A program made the translations under genes and the position numbers. Of a DNA stretch of 64,000 bases, positions 16,311 through 25,426 are shown piece after piece. This DNA comes from Streptomyces globisporus (lineage in GTDB: Bacteria > Actinomycetota > Actinomycetes > Streptomycetales > Streptomycetaceae). Below the pieces are notes generated by a model. It was not told the origin of the DNA. It made no database searches and saw nothing but the letters and a program-made list of their open reading frames with translations. Location: assembly GCA_014649555.1 (NCBI GenBank), contig BMTG01000022.1, positions 1-64,000 of the forward strand, read 5' to 3'. Every line of letters begins with the position of its first letter. The stretch's first letter is position 1.

Positions 16311-17885
16311 ATGGCGGGACCTGCACGCCGGGGGCGTACTCCCCGGCGCGAACGTGACAACGTGGCCGTGGAGCGCATGGTCCGCACCCTCATCCGGCGG
16401 CGGAAGAAGTCGTACCACGAGGACGACGTCACCGTCACCGATCCGCCGAAGGTCCGGCGGGCCGTGACGGCGGCGGCCCTCGGCAACACCATGGAGTGGT
16501 TCGACTTCGGGGTCTACGCCTATCTGGCCGGGACGCTCGGCAAGGTCTTCTTCCCCTCCAGCTCGCCGGGCGCCCAGGTGGTGTCGACGTTCGCGACCTT
16601 CGCGGCGGCCTTCCTGGTACGCCCGCTGGGCGGTCTGGTCTTCGGTCCGCTGGGCGACCGGGTGGGGCGGCAGAAGGTCCTCGCGCTCACGATGATCATG
16701 ATGGCGGCGAGCACCTTCGCCGTCGGGTTCCTGCCCACGTACGCGGCGGTCGGCTTCGCCGCCCCGCTGCTGCTCCTGGTCTGCCGCCTGGTGCAGGGCT
16801 TCTCCACCGGCGGCGAGTACGCGGGCGCCACGACGTACATCGCGGAGTACGCCCCCGACAAGCGGCGCGGGTTCCTGGGCAGCTGGCTCGACTTCGGCAC
16901 GTTCGTCGGTTATTCGCTGGGCTCGGGTCTGGTCACCGTGCTCACCGCCGTTCTCGGCACGGACGGGATGACGGACTGGGGCTGGCGCATCCCGTTCTTC
17001 GTCGCGGGTCCGATGGGCATCATCGGGCTGTACATGCGGCTGAAGCTGGAGGAGACACCCGCCTTCCAGAAGGAGGAGGCCTACCAGGCCGCCGAGTCAC
17101 GCTCCGGTTCCGGGGACGATCCGGTCGAGGAAGCCCGGCAGTCGGGCAAGGGGCGGCTCAAGGAGATCTTCACGAAGCACTGGGAGGCCGTGCTCATCTG
17201 CATGGGTCTGGTGCTGCTGTACAACGTCACGAACTACATGGTGACGTCCTATCTGCCCACGTACATGTCCTCCACCCTGGGCGAGCCGGAGACCACATCG
17301 CAGCTGCTGGTCCTCGGCACGATGCTGCTGGTGGTGCTGCTCATCACCACCGTGGGCCGGACCTCGGACCGGTGGGGCCGCAGACCCGTCTTCATGGCGG
17401 GCAGCGTGGCCCTGATCGCGCTGGCCGCGCCCGCCTTCCTGCTGATCCGGCAGGGCGGCATCCTGCTGCCCGCCCTGGGGTGCGCGGTGCTCGGCCTGCT
17501 GCTGGTCTGCTTCGCGGGGACGGCGGCCTCGACGCTGCCCGCGCTGTTCCCGACGCGGCTGCGGTACGGGGCGCTGTCGATCGCCTTCAACATCTCGGTG
17601 TCGCTGTTCGGCGGTACGACCCCGCTGTTCGTCTCGGGTCTGGTGGAGGCCACGGGCAACGAGATGGTGCCCGCGTACTACCTGATGGTGGCCGGGGTGA
17701 TCGGTCTGGTGGCCACCTTCTTCCTGCACGAGACGGCGGGGCGGCCGCTGCGCGGTTCGGGCCCGATGGTGGAGACGCCCGAGCAGGCCCGCGAGCTGGT
17801 GGCGCGGAGCCGGACGGCGGCGGGCCGTCAGGCGCGCGATGTGTGGCTGCGGGTGCGGAACCTGTGGCGGGGGCCGCCGCACTGA
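16311..17885 (+). CDS. MFS transporter, metabolite:H+ symporter (MHS) type
   Basis: 524 aa with about twelve membrane helices. GNTMEWFDFGVYAYLAGTLG opens helix 1 and is characteristic of MHS carriers (ProP, KgtP, citrate/shikimate). The loop GPLGDRVGRQKVL between helices 2 and 3 is the MFS signature, and RLVQGFSTGGEYAGA follows. Substrates in this group are osmolytes or organic acids; which one is not visible. ATG at 16311 has GGAGAGGG upstream; an inner ATG at 16377 would shorten the polar N-terminus. An unusually long basic tail follows the last helix. Stands alone. Confidence 0.88.
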   Translation: MAGPARRGRTPRRERDNVAVERMVRTLIRRRKKSYHEDDVTVTDPPKVRRAVTAAALGNTMEWFDFGVYAYLAGTLGKVFFPSSSPGAQVVSTFATFAAAFLVRPLGGLVFGPLGDRVGRQKVLALTMIMMAASTFAVGFLPTYAAVGFAAPLLLLVCRLVQGFSTGGEYAGATTYIAEYAPDKRRGFLGSWLDFGTFVGYSLGSGLVTVLTAVLGTDGMTDWGWRIPFFVAGPMGIIGLYMRLKLEETPAFQKEEAYQAAESRSGSGDDPVEEARQSGKGRLKEIFTKHWEAVLICMGLVLLYNVTNYMVTSYLPTYMSSTLGEPETTSQLLVLGTMLLVVLLITTVGRTSDRWGRRPVFMAGSVALIALAAPAFLLIRQGGILLPALGCAVLGLLLVCFAGTAASTLPALFPTRLRYGALSIAFNISVSLFGGTTPLFVSGLVEATGNEMVPAYYLMVAGVIGLVATFFLHETAGRPLRGSGPMVETPEQARELVARSRTAAGRQARDVWLRVRNLWRGPPH

Positions 17886-17930
17886 GGGCGGGCGGCGGTC
17901 CCGTACACGTACCTGCGGTCCCGTACGCGC

Positions 17931-18884
17931 TCAGGCGTCCGGGGCCACGGCGACCGCCGGCTCGTTGAGCTTCCCGAACGGTACGTGCACGCTCGGGGTG
18001 GTCCGCGAGGTGCTCGCCAGGTGGCCCTGCTGGTCGTCGAAGAAGATGTGCGGCTTCAGGATGCCCATGATCCGGCCCTTGTCGATGCCGCCGAGGAAGA
18101 ACGCGTCGTTGACGGTCACACCCCACCCCTTGAGGCTCTGCACCGCCCGCTCGTGCGCAGGCGCGTTGCGTGCTGTGACGATGGAGACGTGCAGGCGGAT
18201 CCGGTAGTCGGGATCCTTCCGTCGCTCCTGCTCCTCCCGGTGCTGGATCCGGTTCACGTTCGCCAGGAAGTCCCGCAGCGGCCCGGCGTCGTGCGGGACG
18301 GCGGCGTTCGCGACCTCGTGGGCGCGGAACTTCTCGATCCCGCCCTCCTGGAACACCTGCTCCGAGGCGTCCGTGGCGAGGACGCCGTCGAAGTCGAAGG
18401 AGATCCGCAGATCGTGGTCGTCCGCGTCGTCCTCGTAGGGGGCGCCGAGGACATGCCCCGCGGGCAGTCCGGCGGCGACCGCCTCCCGGACGTCCCCCTC
18501 GTGCGCCGACAGGAACAGGGACATGTTGAGGGCGGGCATGAACCGGTGGGGCGAGCGGCCCTGCGTGAAGATGGCCCGGCTGATGGGCAGGTGGTGGCTC
18601 TCTATGGAGCGCATGACCCGCAGCCCGGTGTCGGGGTCGTTGCGGGACAGGACGATCACCTCGACCAGCGGGTCGTTCACCTCGCCGAGGTCGTTCAGCG
18701 ACAGCAGCCGACGGATGAAGGGGAACGCGGCGCCCGGGCGGAGCGGGTCGCCCACATGCTTCTCCTGGTAGGCGCGGTAGCTCTCCTCGCCCTGCTCCTG
18801 GAAGACGGCGTCCGACTCGGTCAGGTCGAACAGAGCGCTGGACGCGATCCCGATGACCAGACGGTCGGCGAGTTCGTAGTGCAC
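17931..18884 (-). CDS. cytosolic 5'-nucleotidase family protein
   Basis: 317 aa of the 5-nucleotidase family related to vertebrate cN-I. It carries a HAD-like core, ISFDFDGVLATDASEQVF (Asp-x-Asp), with the second half GIDKGRIMGILKPHIFFDDQ providing the distal acidic residues. LVIGIASSALFDLTESDAVF is the N-terminal family signature. It would dephosphorylate nucleoside monophosphates in the cytoplasm. GTG start at 18884 with GGAGG about 8 bases away. It is downstream of the lanthipeptide operon on the same strand with a 65-bp gap, so it is probably unrelated to it. Confidence 0.85.
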   Translation of the reverse strand: MHYELADRLVIGIASSALFDLTESDAVFQEQGEESYRAYQEKHVGDPLRPGAAFPFIRRLLSLNDLGEVNDPLVEVIVLSRNDPDTGLRVMRSIESHHLPISRAIFTQGRSPHRFMPALNMSLFLSAHEGDVREAVAAGLPAGHVLGAPYEDDADDHDLRISFDFDGVLATDASEQVFQEGGIEKFRAHEVANAAVPHDAGPLRDFLANVNRIQHREEQERRKDPDYRIRLHVSIVTARNAPAHERAVQSLKGWGVTVNDAFFLGGIDKGRIMGILKPHIFFDDQQGHLASTSRTTPSVHVPFGKLNEPAVAVAPDA

Positions 18885-18949
18885 GGGCGGTTCCTCCGGT
18901 CGGGGCCTGACGGGGTGGCCCCTACTATCGCACCGGCGTACGACCGCGC

Positions 18950-20407
18950 TCAGCTCAGCATCAGGGCGCTGTCCCAGGAGGTGACCGGTGCACGGCCGGT
19001 GGCGTACGTGTGCAGGGCCAGGGCGATGCCCGCGGCCCCCTCCAGGAAGCCGGGGCGGTCGAGTGGGCGCTTCGCGAGCGCGTGGGCGTATCGGAAGCCG
19101 AACGGCGACCCGGGGTCGAATCCGTCCAGCGCACGGGCCGCCAAGCGGTCGGCGGTGGCGTGGAGTTCCGGGTCGCCGGTGTCCTCGGCGGTGCGCAGCA
19201 CGATCTGCAGGAGGCCGGCCCAGCCGTGGCACAGCGCGGAGTCACGGATCGACCCGTCGCCCGCCACCGCCAGCGCCCCGCGCAGCGCCGCCTCCGCGTC
19301 AGCTCGCCAGTCCGGCCGGTCCAGGGCGGTTCCGGCGAGGTGGACGGCGCGGGCCGCACCGGCCGCTCCGTAGCACCAGGAGTCCCGTCCGCGCTCCGGC
19401 GGCTCCCCCTTCTCGATGCGCTCCCGCGACATCAGGTGCGGCCAGCGCGGGCCCGCCTCGTCACGGGTGCGCAGGCGGGTCAGCAGCGCCATGATCCGTT
19501 CGACGGCCTCGTCCTGGCGGGCCACCCGGACCCCGGCCCGCCAGGCGAGGGCGAGGAGGGCCAGCGGGCCGGGGACACCGTGGGCGAGGCCGAGGTTGAC
19601 GTGCTCGGGGAGCCCGTGGTCCAGCCCGTCGGTGACCCACCACGCGGGCAGCCGGGAGCCGTGCCGGGTGATGTCGTCGGCAGTGGCCACGGCCACGAGG
19701 GAGGTGAGCACCTCGGTCAGCGCGGCCCCGGCCGTCTGCCGCGCCTCCTGCCCCTCGGCCGCCAGGTGGCGGGCCAGCAGATAGCGGCCGATCCCGGCGG
19801 TTCCGGCGAGGACGTCGTAGCGGCTCCACGCTCCGGCGGGGTCCCCGGCGCGGGTCCGCTCCAGGTCGGCGCGGGCGCGGGTGCGGACCCGGTCGAGGAT
19901 GTGCCGGTCCAGTCCGGCGAGCATCGCGGTGTATCCGCCGGAGCCGACGGCCGTCGTGTGCCCGGCGTACGCGAGCGCCACCATGCCGCCGAACAGCGAC
20001 TGGGGCACCGGCCTGATCCCGACCGCGAGCCCTGCTGACAGGTGTGCGTGGGCCCGGTGGCGCAGGGCCGGGTCCGTGACGGCCAACTCGGCGTACAGCA
20101 GGGCGACTCCGGGGTGTCCGTCGGAGAGCTGGAGCGGCTCCCACACGGGTTGGGGGTCGCCCGGGTAGTGCATCAGGTTGTCCGGCACACCCGCGATCCG
20201 GGCCACCCGCTCGGGGTCGGCCAGCCGGTCCACGACCTCGGCGACGACCCGGGCGGCGGCCTCCCGGTGCACCGGCTCGCGGGCGTTATCGGCGGCAGCC
20301 TCCCGGTGCGCCGGCTCGGACGACGAGCGGGCGTTCCCGGCGGCGGCCTCCCGGCCGGCCTGCTCGCGGGGCGAGCGGTCAGTGGGCGTCGACGCGGATG
20401 ACGGCAC
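18950..20407 (-). CDS. stand-alone LanC-like lanthionine cyclase
   Basis: 485 aa. The cyclase barrel shows GLAHGVPGPLALL (~residue 277 on), DSWCYGAAG (Cys ~345) and LCHGWAG (Cys ~393, His ~394). These give the catalytic His and the three Zn ligands of LanC, so the active site looks intact. The enzyme would add Cys thiols to dehydrated Ser/Thr to close thioether rings. I pick the GTG at 20407, which has CTGGAGAG in front and overlaps the end of the cupin gene by 29 bases. The N-terminal ~55 residues contain three REAAA repeats absent from typical LanC. Last gene of the RiPP operon. Confidence 0.88.
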   Translation of the reverse strand: MPSSASTPTDRSPREQAGREAAAGNARSSSEPAHREAAADNAREPVHREAAARVVAEVVDRLADPERVARIAGVPDNLMHYPGDPQPVWEPLQLSDGHPGVALLYAELAVTDPALRHRAHAHLSAGLAVGIRPVPQSLFGGMVALAYAGHTTAVGSGGYTAMLAGLDRHILDRVRTRARADLERTRAGDPAGAWSRYDVLAGTAGIGRYLLARHLAAEGQEARQTAGAALTEVLTSLVAVATADDITRHGSRLPAWWVTDGLDHGLPEHVNLGLAHGVPGPLALLALAWRAGVRVARQDEAVERIMALLTRLRTRDEAGPRWPHLMSRERIEKGEPPERGRDSWCYGAAGAARAVHLAGTALDRPDWRADAEAALRGALAVAGDGSIRDSALCHGWAGLLQIVLRTAEDTGDPELHATADRLAARALDGFDPGSPFGFRYAHALAKRPLDRPGFLEGAAGIALALHTYATGRAPVTSWDSALMLS

Positions 20408-21590
20408 GGAAGCTCTCCAGTTCCTCCAGCAGGCTGCGGACCTCGGCGCGGCCGGTCTCGGGCAGTTCGCCGACCCGTACCGCCTCCCCGGCGTCCAGTC
20501 GGCGCAGCACCGCGAGGGCTTCGGCAGTGGTCGCGACGGAGGTGACATGGCCACCCGTGGCCCAGCGGGGCGGGGCCTCGCCGGGTGCGGGCAGCAGCGG
20601 GGCACAGCCGCGTACGGGGGTGTCGTCGTCCAGGGGGCGGGGCTCGGCGGGCGGTTCGGTCGGCCAGAAGCCGCCCGCCGTCCTGACCCGCAGGGCGAGC
20701 TCGGTGGCCCGGTCGGCGAACCGGTCCTCGTCCAGGCGGGCCGCGAAGGCGTCCACCGCGTCGGCGAGGGCCGTGGGCAGTTCGGCGGCGAGGCGGCCGC
20801 CCGGGGCGGCGTCCGGGGTGAACAGCGGGGCGGACGCGGCGGGCCGGGTGCCCCGGAACAGGTCCTTGATCTCGTAGTAGGGCCGGTGCTCGCGGCGCGG
20901 GATGCCCACGTTGACGCTGGTCGCCGGGGCGTCCCCGGTGCTCTCCCCCACGTGGTAGTAGCGCGAGGGCCAGTAGAGCAGGTCGCCCGGTTCGACCTCG
21001 GCGACGAACGAGGAGGCCAGGTAGGGCTGGTAGTCCAGCACCGTGTGCACCGGATCCGACCACGGCCGCTCGGCCCAGAACCGCATCCGCTTGGTGCCGC
21101 GTACGCAGAACATGAAGGTGGCGAAGCGGTCCTGGTGCACGCCGACCGGGCTGTGTTCGTAGGAGCCGTGGAACATCGTGGAGCCCGCGCTGTGCGTGGG
21201 CTGGCCGACCCGCTCCCACAGTCCGGCGTAGAACCGCCGCGCCCGGTCCCAGAGCGGGTGGGAGAAGGAGTGGAAGCGGTGGACGACGAGGGCGTAGCGC
21301 TGTCCGCCCAGCCGGTCGGCCATGCGCTGTTCGTAGCCGTCGAACGATTCGTCGGAGAGTTCGGGCAGATAGTCGTGGGGCCGGGTCTGCTGCCGTCGCC
21401 GTACGAGGAACTGGAGGTTGCTTGGTACGGCGAGCGGGTGGGGCGGGCGGCTGCCGAGCACGGCGGCCCGGAAGACCTCGGGCTCGGCGAACGGGACGGC
21501 GTCGACGGCCTTGTAGAGCACGGGCTGCCGGTCCCAGAACCGCTCGGTGAAGGTGTCCCAGTCGAAGGACTTCTCGACGGTCAGCGTCAT
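20379..21590 (-). CDS. JmjC/cupin oxygenase-like protein, intact iron site
   Basis: 403 aa, related to the cupin (JmjC-like, ROXA/YcfD-type) Fe(II)/2-oxoglutarate hydroxylases. The iron-binding pattern is present: VGVHQDRFATF gives His152 and Asp154, and YYHVGES gives His213. ROXA-type relatives hydroxylate side chains of ribosomal proteins; inside a RiPP operon a precursor peptide is the more likely target. The C-terminal ~120 residues form a separate helical part as in ROXA enzymes. ATG start overlaps the stop of the second cupin gene (ATGA, 21587-21590). Which residue it modifies is unknown. Confidence 0.82.
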   Translation of the reverse strand: MTLTVEKSFDWDTFTERFWDRQPVLYKAVDAVPFAEPEVFRAAVLGSRPPHPLAVPSNLQFLVRRRQQTRPHDYLPELSDESFDGYEQRMADRLGGQRYALVVHRFHSFSHPLWDRARRFYAGLWERVGQPTHSAGSTMFHGSYEHSPVGVHQDRFATFMFCVRGTKRMRFWAERPWSDPVHTVLDYQPYLASSFVAEVEPGDLLYWPSRYYHVGESTGDAPATSVNVGIPRREHRPYYEIKDLFRGTRPAASAPLFTPDAAPGGRLAAELPTALADAVDAFAARLDEDRFADRATELALRVRTAGGFWPTEPPAEPRPLDDDTPVRGCAPLLPAPGEAPPRWATGGHVTSVATTAEALAVLRRLDAGEAVRVGELPETGRAEVRSLLEELESFRAVIRVDAH

Positions 21591-22861
21591 CGTGTCGCCT
21601 CCTCGGCCAGGTCGATGCCGCGCAGCCGGTACAGCTTGTCGAGCAGCGCGAGCACCGTCACCGCGTTCCGGTCGTCGTCGCCCGCGGCCAGCGCGCGGCA
21701 GACCTCGTCGGCCCCGGTCTCCTCCCCGTCGCCGAGTGCGGCGTACACCCGGTCGCCCGCCGCTCGCGGCAGGGTGAAGACGTTCCCCTCCACCGCCCAG
21801 ACCTCGTGGGCGGGCCCGTCGGGCATCCGGACGATCTCTCCGGTGCGGCGGAAGCGGGTGGACCGGGTGACGGTGACGCCTTCGCGGGGCACCGGGATCG
21901 GTTCGAGTCCGGCGGCGGAGCGCAGCGCGGCCCACCGGATCCGCAGGGTCCTGCGCAGGTGTTCGCCGTCCACGACCGTACGCAGGTCGTGACCGAGGCC
22001 GGTCAGCCGGGGCAGCACCCCGTCCTCGTCGTCGATGCCGGTCCCGGGGCCGAACGAAAAGTACGGCACGGTCTCGTCGTTGCCCTGCCCGGCGTGCACC
22101 AGGTCCGCGAGCAGGTCCCGCAGGGCGGTGAACGGCAGGGTCCGGTCGACGGGGATCCGCAGGCGCAGGGCGACGCACCGGTTCCGGTAGGTGTCCACGT
22201 GCCGTTGGTCGCCGGGCCAGTACAGCAGTTCCCCGGCCCCCGCGCTGAGGGTGCGTACCCCGGGCACCGCCCGGTCCGGGTCGGCGATGTCCGGGGGCGG
22301 GGGCCCGCCGCGCTCGTCCCACAGCCGTACGTCCATCCGGCCGCGCAGCACCCAGGTCAGCGCCGCGTGGGTGGGGGCCTCGGTCGCGCCGACGTGCTGG
22401 GTGAACCGGTCGCCGGTCAGCACCTCGGCGACGACGGGGAGGTTGGGCCAGCCGACCTGCCGCCACAGCCCGCTGATGGTGTCCCGTACGGCGGACCACA
22501 GCGCGTGGTCCAGGAGGAGCGGCTGGCGCACCGTCAGCAGGTAGCCCTGGCGACCGCTGTCGGAGTCGAGCCGGTCGAGGTAGGCGTCCAGGCTCGGATC
22601 GGTGGTGTCCGGCAGGAGGGTCCCGGGGGCCCGCAGCCAGCCGTCGCCGACGAGGAACCGGACGTCGGGCATCACCCAGAACCGGGTGCCGGCGCGGAAG
22701 GGTGCGCACGAGGCGACGTTCAGGGGGTGGACCGCTTCGAGGCCGAACGGGGGCCGTGCGTGCAGCCGGACGGGCCGCCGGTCCCAGTAGCGCTGCCCGA
22801 ACAGCTCCCAGTCGACACCGTCGGGCGGCGTCCGCCGTGTTTCGGGGGCGAGGGTGCTCAT
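21587..22861 (-). CDS. JmjC/cupin paralogue lacking the HxD motif
   Basis: 424 aa, clearly homologous to the next gene along its length (FGQRYWDRRPV versus FTERFWDRQPV; GELLYWPGDQRHVD versus GDLLYWPSRYYHVG). The segment equivalent to VGVHQDRFAT reads VGATEAPTHAA, so the iron-binding His-x-Asp is missing while the distal His (~221) remains. It may be a structural partner or substrate-binding subunit of the active paralogue, or a cupin with altered chemistry. ATG at 22861 overlaps the stop of the synthetase gene (ATGA). The pair probably arose by tandem duplication. Confidence 0.8.
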   Translation of the reverse strand: MSTLAPETRRTPPDGVDWELFGQRYWDRRPVRLHARPPFGLEAVHPLNVASCAPFRAGTRFWVMPDVRFLVGDGWLRAPGTLLPDTTDPSLDAYLDRLDSDSGRQGYLLTVRQPLLLDHALWSAVRDTISGLWRQVGWPNLPVVAEVLTGDRFTQHVGATEAPTHAALTWVLRGRMDVRLWDERGGPPPPDIADPDRAVPGVRTLSAGAGELLYWPGDQRHVDTYRNRCVALRLRIPVDRTLPFTALRDLLADLVHAGQGNDETVPYFSFGPGTGIDDEDGVLPRLTGLGHDLRTVVDGEHLRRTLRIRWAALRSAAGLEPIPVPREGVTVTRSTRFRRTGEIVRMPDGPAHEVWAVEGNVFTLPRAAGDRVYAALGDGEETGADEVCRALAAGDDDRNAVTVLALLDKLYRLRGIDLAEEATR

Positions 22862-25347
22862 GTCGCTTCCCTTCCGGCCGGGGTCCGCCCGGCGTCCCCC
22901 AGGGGGAAGCGCCGCCGGATCCGGTCCGTGTGATCGGCCAGGGGTTCCATGCCCAGCGCGGCGCGCCGCCGGTCGACCTGCTCCGGCTCCTCGATCGGCC
23001 AGGGCACCAGCTCGCCCGCGACGGGCTCGAACTTGGTCCCGTAGACCTGCGGGCGCCCTTCGTCGACGCACAACTCATCGGTGAGATAGGCGACTTCACG
23101 CCATGGCAGATCGCGGCGCTCCGCCGCGTCCCGCATCAGCTCCAGGCAGTGCCGGCGGAAGTCGAGGTGTTCCCTGGCGTGTTGTACGAGGCGGCTCGCG
23201 GAGGCGGCCGCCTCCGCGCCGACGAGGGCGTGTCCCGGCCACCCGTGGTCGGCCACGACCGTGGTGAGCCAGGCGATTCCGGCGTCGGTCAGTTCCCGCA
23301 GCCGGCGTTCCGCGCTCTCGTCGCGCATGCCGCCGTCGGCCCACGGCGTCCGGATCGTGCCGTCGAGCCGGTCCAGCCGCAGCAGTCTGCGGCGGATCTC
23401 CCCGGCGGGCGCGGGCTCGACGGGGGCCTCGGGCGCGTCGGCCGGGTCGACGCTCAGCCGCACCTTCTGCCGGTCCCAGAGGTAGGTGATCCGCCGTCCG
23501 GCCTCCGGCCAGTCGAAGGAGACCCGGCCTTCGGAGGGGCTCTGCAGATGCAGCCGCACGCCGAGCGAGGCGTCGGTGACGACGTGGTCGGTCACATCGT
23601 CGAAGACATGCTCCACGGCGTCCCGCAGGGCCACCCCGAGACCGGCGAGGGTGAGGTTCTCTCCCGCCAGCAGGCGGGGCAGCGGGGGCCAGCCGCCCTC
23701 GGGTTCCGGCCGGGCCGCGACTGGGGACGTGCCGAACGGCCCGGGCGGGGGGTCGACGCTGAGCACCGGGCCGCCCTCCAGCGAGCGGACGAAGTAGGGC
23801 ACGTCCATGCGCCGCAGCTGATCCGTCTCGGGCCGGTCGAAGTGGACGTCGGGTTCGGCGGGGCGGGGTGCGGCCCCGCCCCCGGACAGCCAGCGGGGCA
23901 CGAGCGCGTCGAAGTACCGGAACGTGGGCTGCCGCAGGACCCTGACGTAGTGGCCGGCGGTGGCGGCCGCCAGGAAGTCCCGGATGGCGGGCCGTTGCCG
24001 GCACATCAGGGTCCAGGCGTCGAACATGCCGCGCAGCATGGCCGGGAGGTAGGGCCCGTAGCCGGTCCGCCCGTCGGTGTCGGCGACGACGTTCCTGGTC
24101 TCGTCCCGGGCGAAGGAGACCCGGCGGCGGTGCAGGCTCAGCGCGCCCGTCGGCCGAGCGCTCCAGACCACCGGCGGGCCCTCGGCGCTGCACCAGCGGG
24201 CGGTGCGTTCCAGGCCGACGTGGTGCTGGTCGATCTCGGCGGTCGCGTCGTGCAGGAGGCCGGTGTCGTAGAGGCGCGGGACCCGGCAGAAGTAGATCTC
24301 CAGGTCGATCGGGTGGAGCAGCGGCTCCGGGTCGCCGGGTCTGCTCCCGGTGACCACGTTGCCGCCGATCATGTCGGTGATCCCGAAGGCGAACATGGCG
24401 GCGGTCAGCGAACCGGTCCGGTGCCAGAACCGCCCCGACTCCGCCGGGGTCAGCCGGGTACCGGACAGCTCCCACGGCCCGGACGTACGGATCGGCCCCC
24501 ACTGGGCGGGCGGTTCGATCCACTCCTGCCAGAGGTAGCCGGGCTCGGCCCCGGGCCAGCAGGACAGCACGGGGAGCCGGATTCCGCCGGACGCGGCGGG
24601 CGCCTGGTTGAGCAGGTCGAACAGCGAGGCGGGCGAAGCTGTCGCGCCGGTTCCGGCGGCCTGGGTGAACAGCAGCTCGCCGGAGGCCGGACGGGGTTTG
24701 TAGGCGATCCGGCCGCCGCCCGCGCAGTCGAGGCGCAGGACGCGCTGGCGTCCGTTGTGGGTCTCCTCGCCGTGGGTCCAGAGTCCGACGACCGGCCCCC
24801 GGAACGCCGGTTCGTCGGGCCAGCAGGCGTCCATGTCCCGGAGCAACCGGTCGAGAAAGAGCGTCAGGAATTCCTGGCAGCGCACCGCCCACTCGACCAC
24901 CCGGTCGCGGGCGTAGTGCGGTCTCCCGGCAGCACAGGCGACGAATGCCTCGGATACCACGGGCCCGAACAGGTCGGCGTTCGTGATGTCGAGTATTTCG
25001 GGAGAAATAACGGACGAATAGCGCTGCCGGGAATGGGCGCACCAGCCGTCGAGCCGCTCCCACAGCTCCAGCAGCGGCGCGAACCGCCGGTCGCGGAGAG
25101 CGTGTTCGATCATCCGCGCGTCGCTCTCGCCGCCGAGCAGCCGGTCGACCGCGACGGTCCCCTCGGGGCCCGCGGCGACCACGGGCGGGAACATGCCGCC
25201 GGCCTCGCCCTTGCGGACGGCGTCGACGATCCGCCGTGCCACTGGAAGTAGTTGGGGAGTTGCGGCCCGGTCAGAACCCATTCCGGAGGCTTCACCCGAG
25301 GCTCGCATCTCCCAGAGCGCCCGGGGGTCCAGGGGGGAATCCGGCAC
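22858..25347 (-). CDS. LanM-type dehydratase domain fused to DUF6624-like domain
   Basis: 829 aa. Residues ~90-550 resemble the DUF4135 dehydratase half of class II lanthipeptide synthetases: THGEETHNGRQRVL and GRIAYKPRP (~191-220) and GITDMIGGNVVT followed by HPIDLEIYF (~320-360) are the kinase-like phosphate-transfer motifs. The LanC half of LanM is absent. Instead the last ~150 residues (HGWPGHALVG, VQHAREH, YLTDELCVDEGRPQVYGT) resemble DUF6624. It would phosphorylate and eliminate Ser/Thr in the precursor, leaving ring closure to the separate LanC. GTG at 25347 has GGAGG 6 bases before it. It follows the precursor after a hairpin. Confidence 0.83.
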   Translation of the reverse strand: MPDSPLDPRALWEMRASGEASGMGSDRAATPQLLPVARRIVDAVRKGEAGGMFPPVVAAGPEGTVAVDRLLGGESDARMIEHALRDRRFAPLLELWERLDGWCAHSRQRYSSVISPEILDITNADLFGPVVSEAFVACAAGRPHYARDRVVEWAVRCQEFLTLFLDRLLRDMDACWPDEPAFRGPVVGLWTHGEETHNGRQRVLRLDCAGGGRIAYKPRPASGELLFTQAAGTGATASPASLFDLLNQAPAASGGIRLPVLSCWPGAEPGYLWQEWIEPPAQWGPIRTSGPWELSGTRLTPAESGRFWHRTGSLTAAMFAFGITDMIGGNVVTGSRPGDPEPLLHPIDLEIYFCRVPRLYDTGLLHDATAEIDQHHVGLERTARWCSAEGPPVVWSARPTGALSLHRRRVSFARDETRNVVADTDGRTGYGPYLPAMLRGMFDAWTLMCRQRPAIRDFLAAATAGHYVRVLRQPTFRYFDALVPRWLSGGGAAPRPAEPDVHFDRPETDQLRRMDVPYFVRSLEGGPVLSVDPPPGPFGTSPVAARPEPEGGWPPLPRLLAGENLTLAGLGVALRDAVEHVFDDVTDHVVTDASLGVRLHLQSPSEGRVSFDWPEAGRRITYLWDRQKVRLSVDPADAPEAPVEPAPAGEIRRRLLRLDRLDGTIRTPWADGGMRDESAERRLRELTDAGIAWLTTVVADHGWPGHALVGAEAAASASRLVQHAREHLDFRRHCLELMRDAAERRDLPWREVAYLTDELCVDEGRPQVYGTKFEPVAGELVPWPIEEPEQVDRRRAALGMEPLADHTDRIRRRFPLGDAGRTPAGREAT

Positions 25348-25387
25348 AGCAGCCTCCGACTCGTCACCGATGGACGGACGGCGCGAC

Positions 25388-25419
25388 CGGGTGGCGCCGG
25401 ACCAGGCCGGCGCCACCCG
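25388..25419 (-). terminator. attenuating hairpin between precursor and synthetase
   Basis: A perfect 13-base stem (arms 25388-25400 and 25407-25419, core GGGTGGCGCCGG) with a 6-base loop sits 8 bases after the precursor stop and about 40 before the synthetase start. Partial termination here would give more precursor than enzyme mRNA, a known pattern in lantibiotic operons. Confidence 0.75.
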
Positions 25420-25426
25420 CCACGCA

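Noticed and set aside
16496-17968. 490-codon second frame inside the MFS gene
   Set aside because: Out-of-frame shadow with RAGGR-type composition; the 16311-17885 frame has clear membrane helices and the MFS signature.
22702-25251. 849-codon open frame on the plus strand opposite the lanthipeptide dehydratase
   Set aside because: It is the mirror of a GC-rich real gene, has Gly/Arg/Val-rich composition without motifs, and the minus-strand gene has LanM motifs and a good start.
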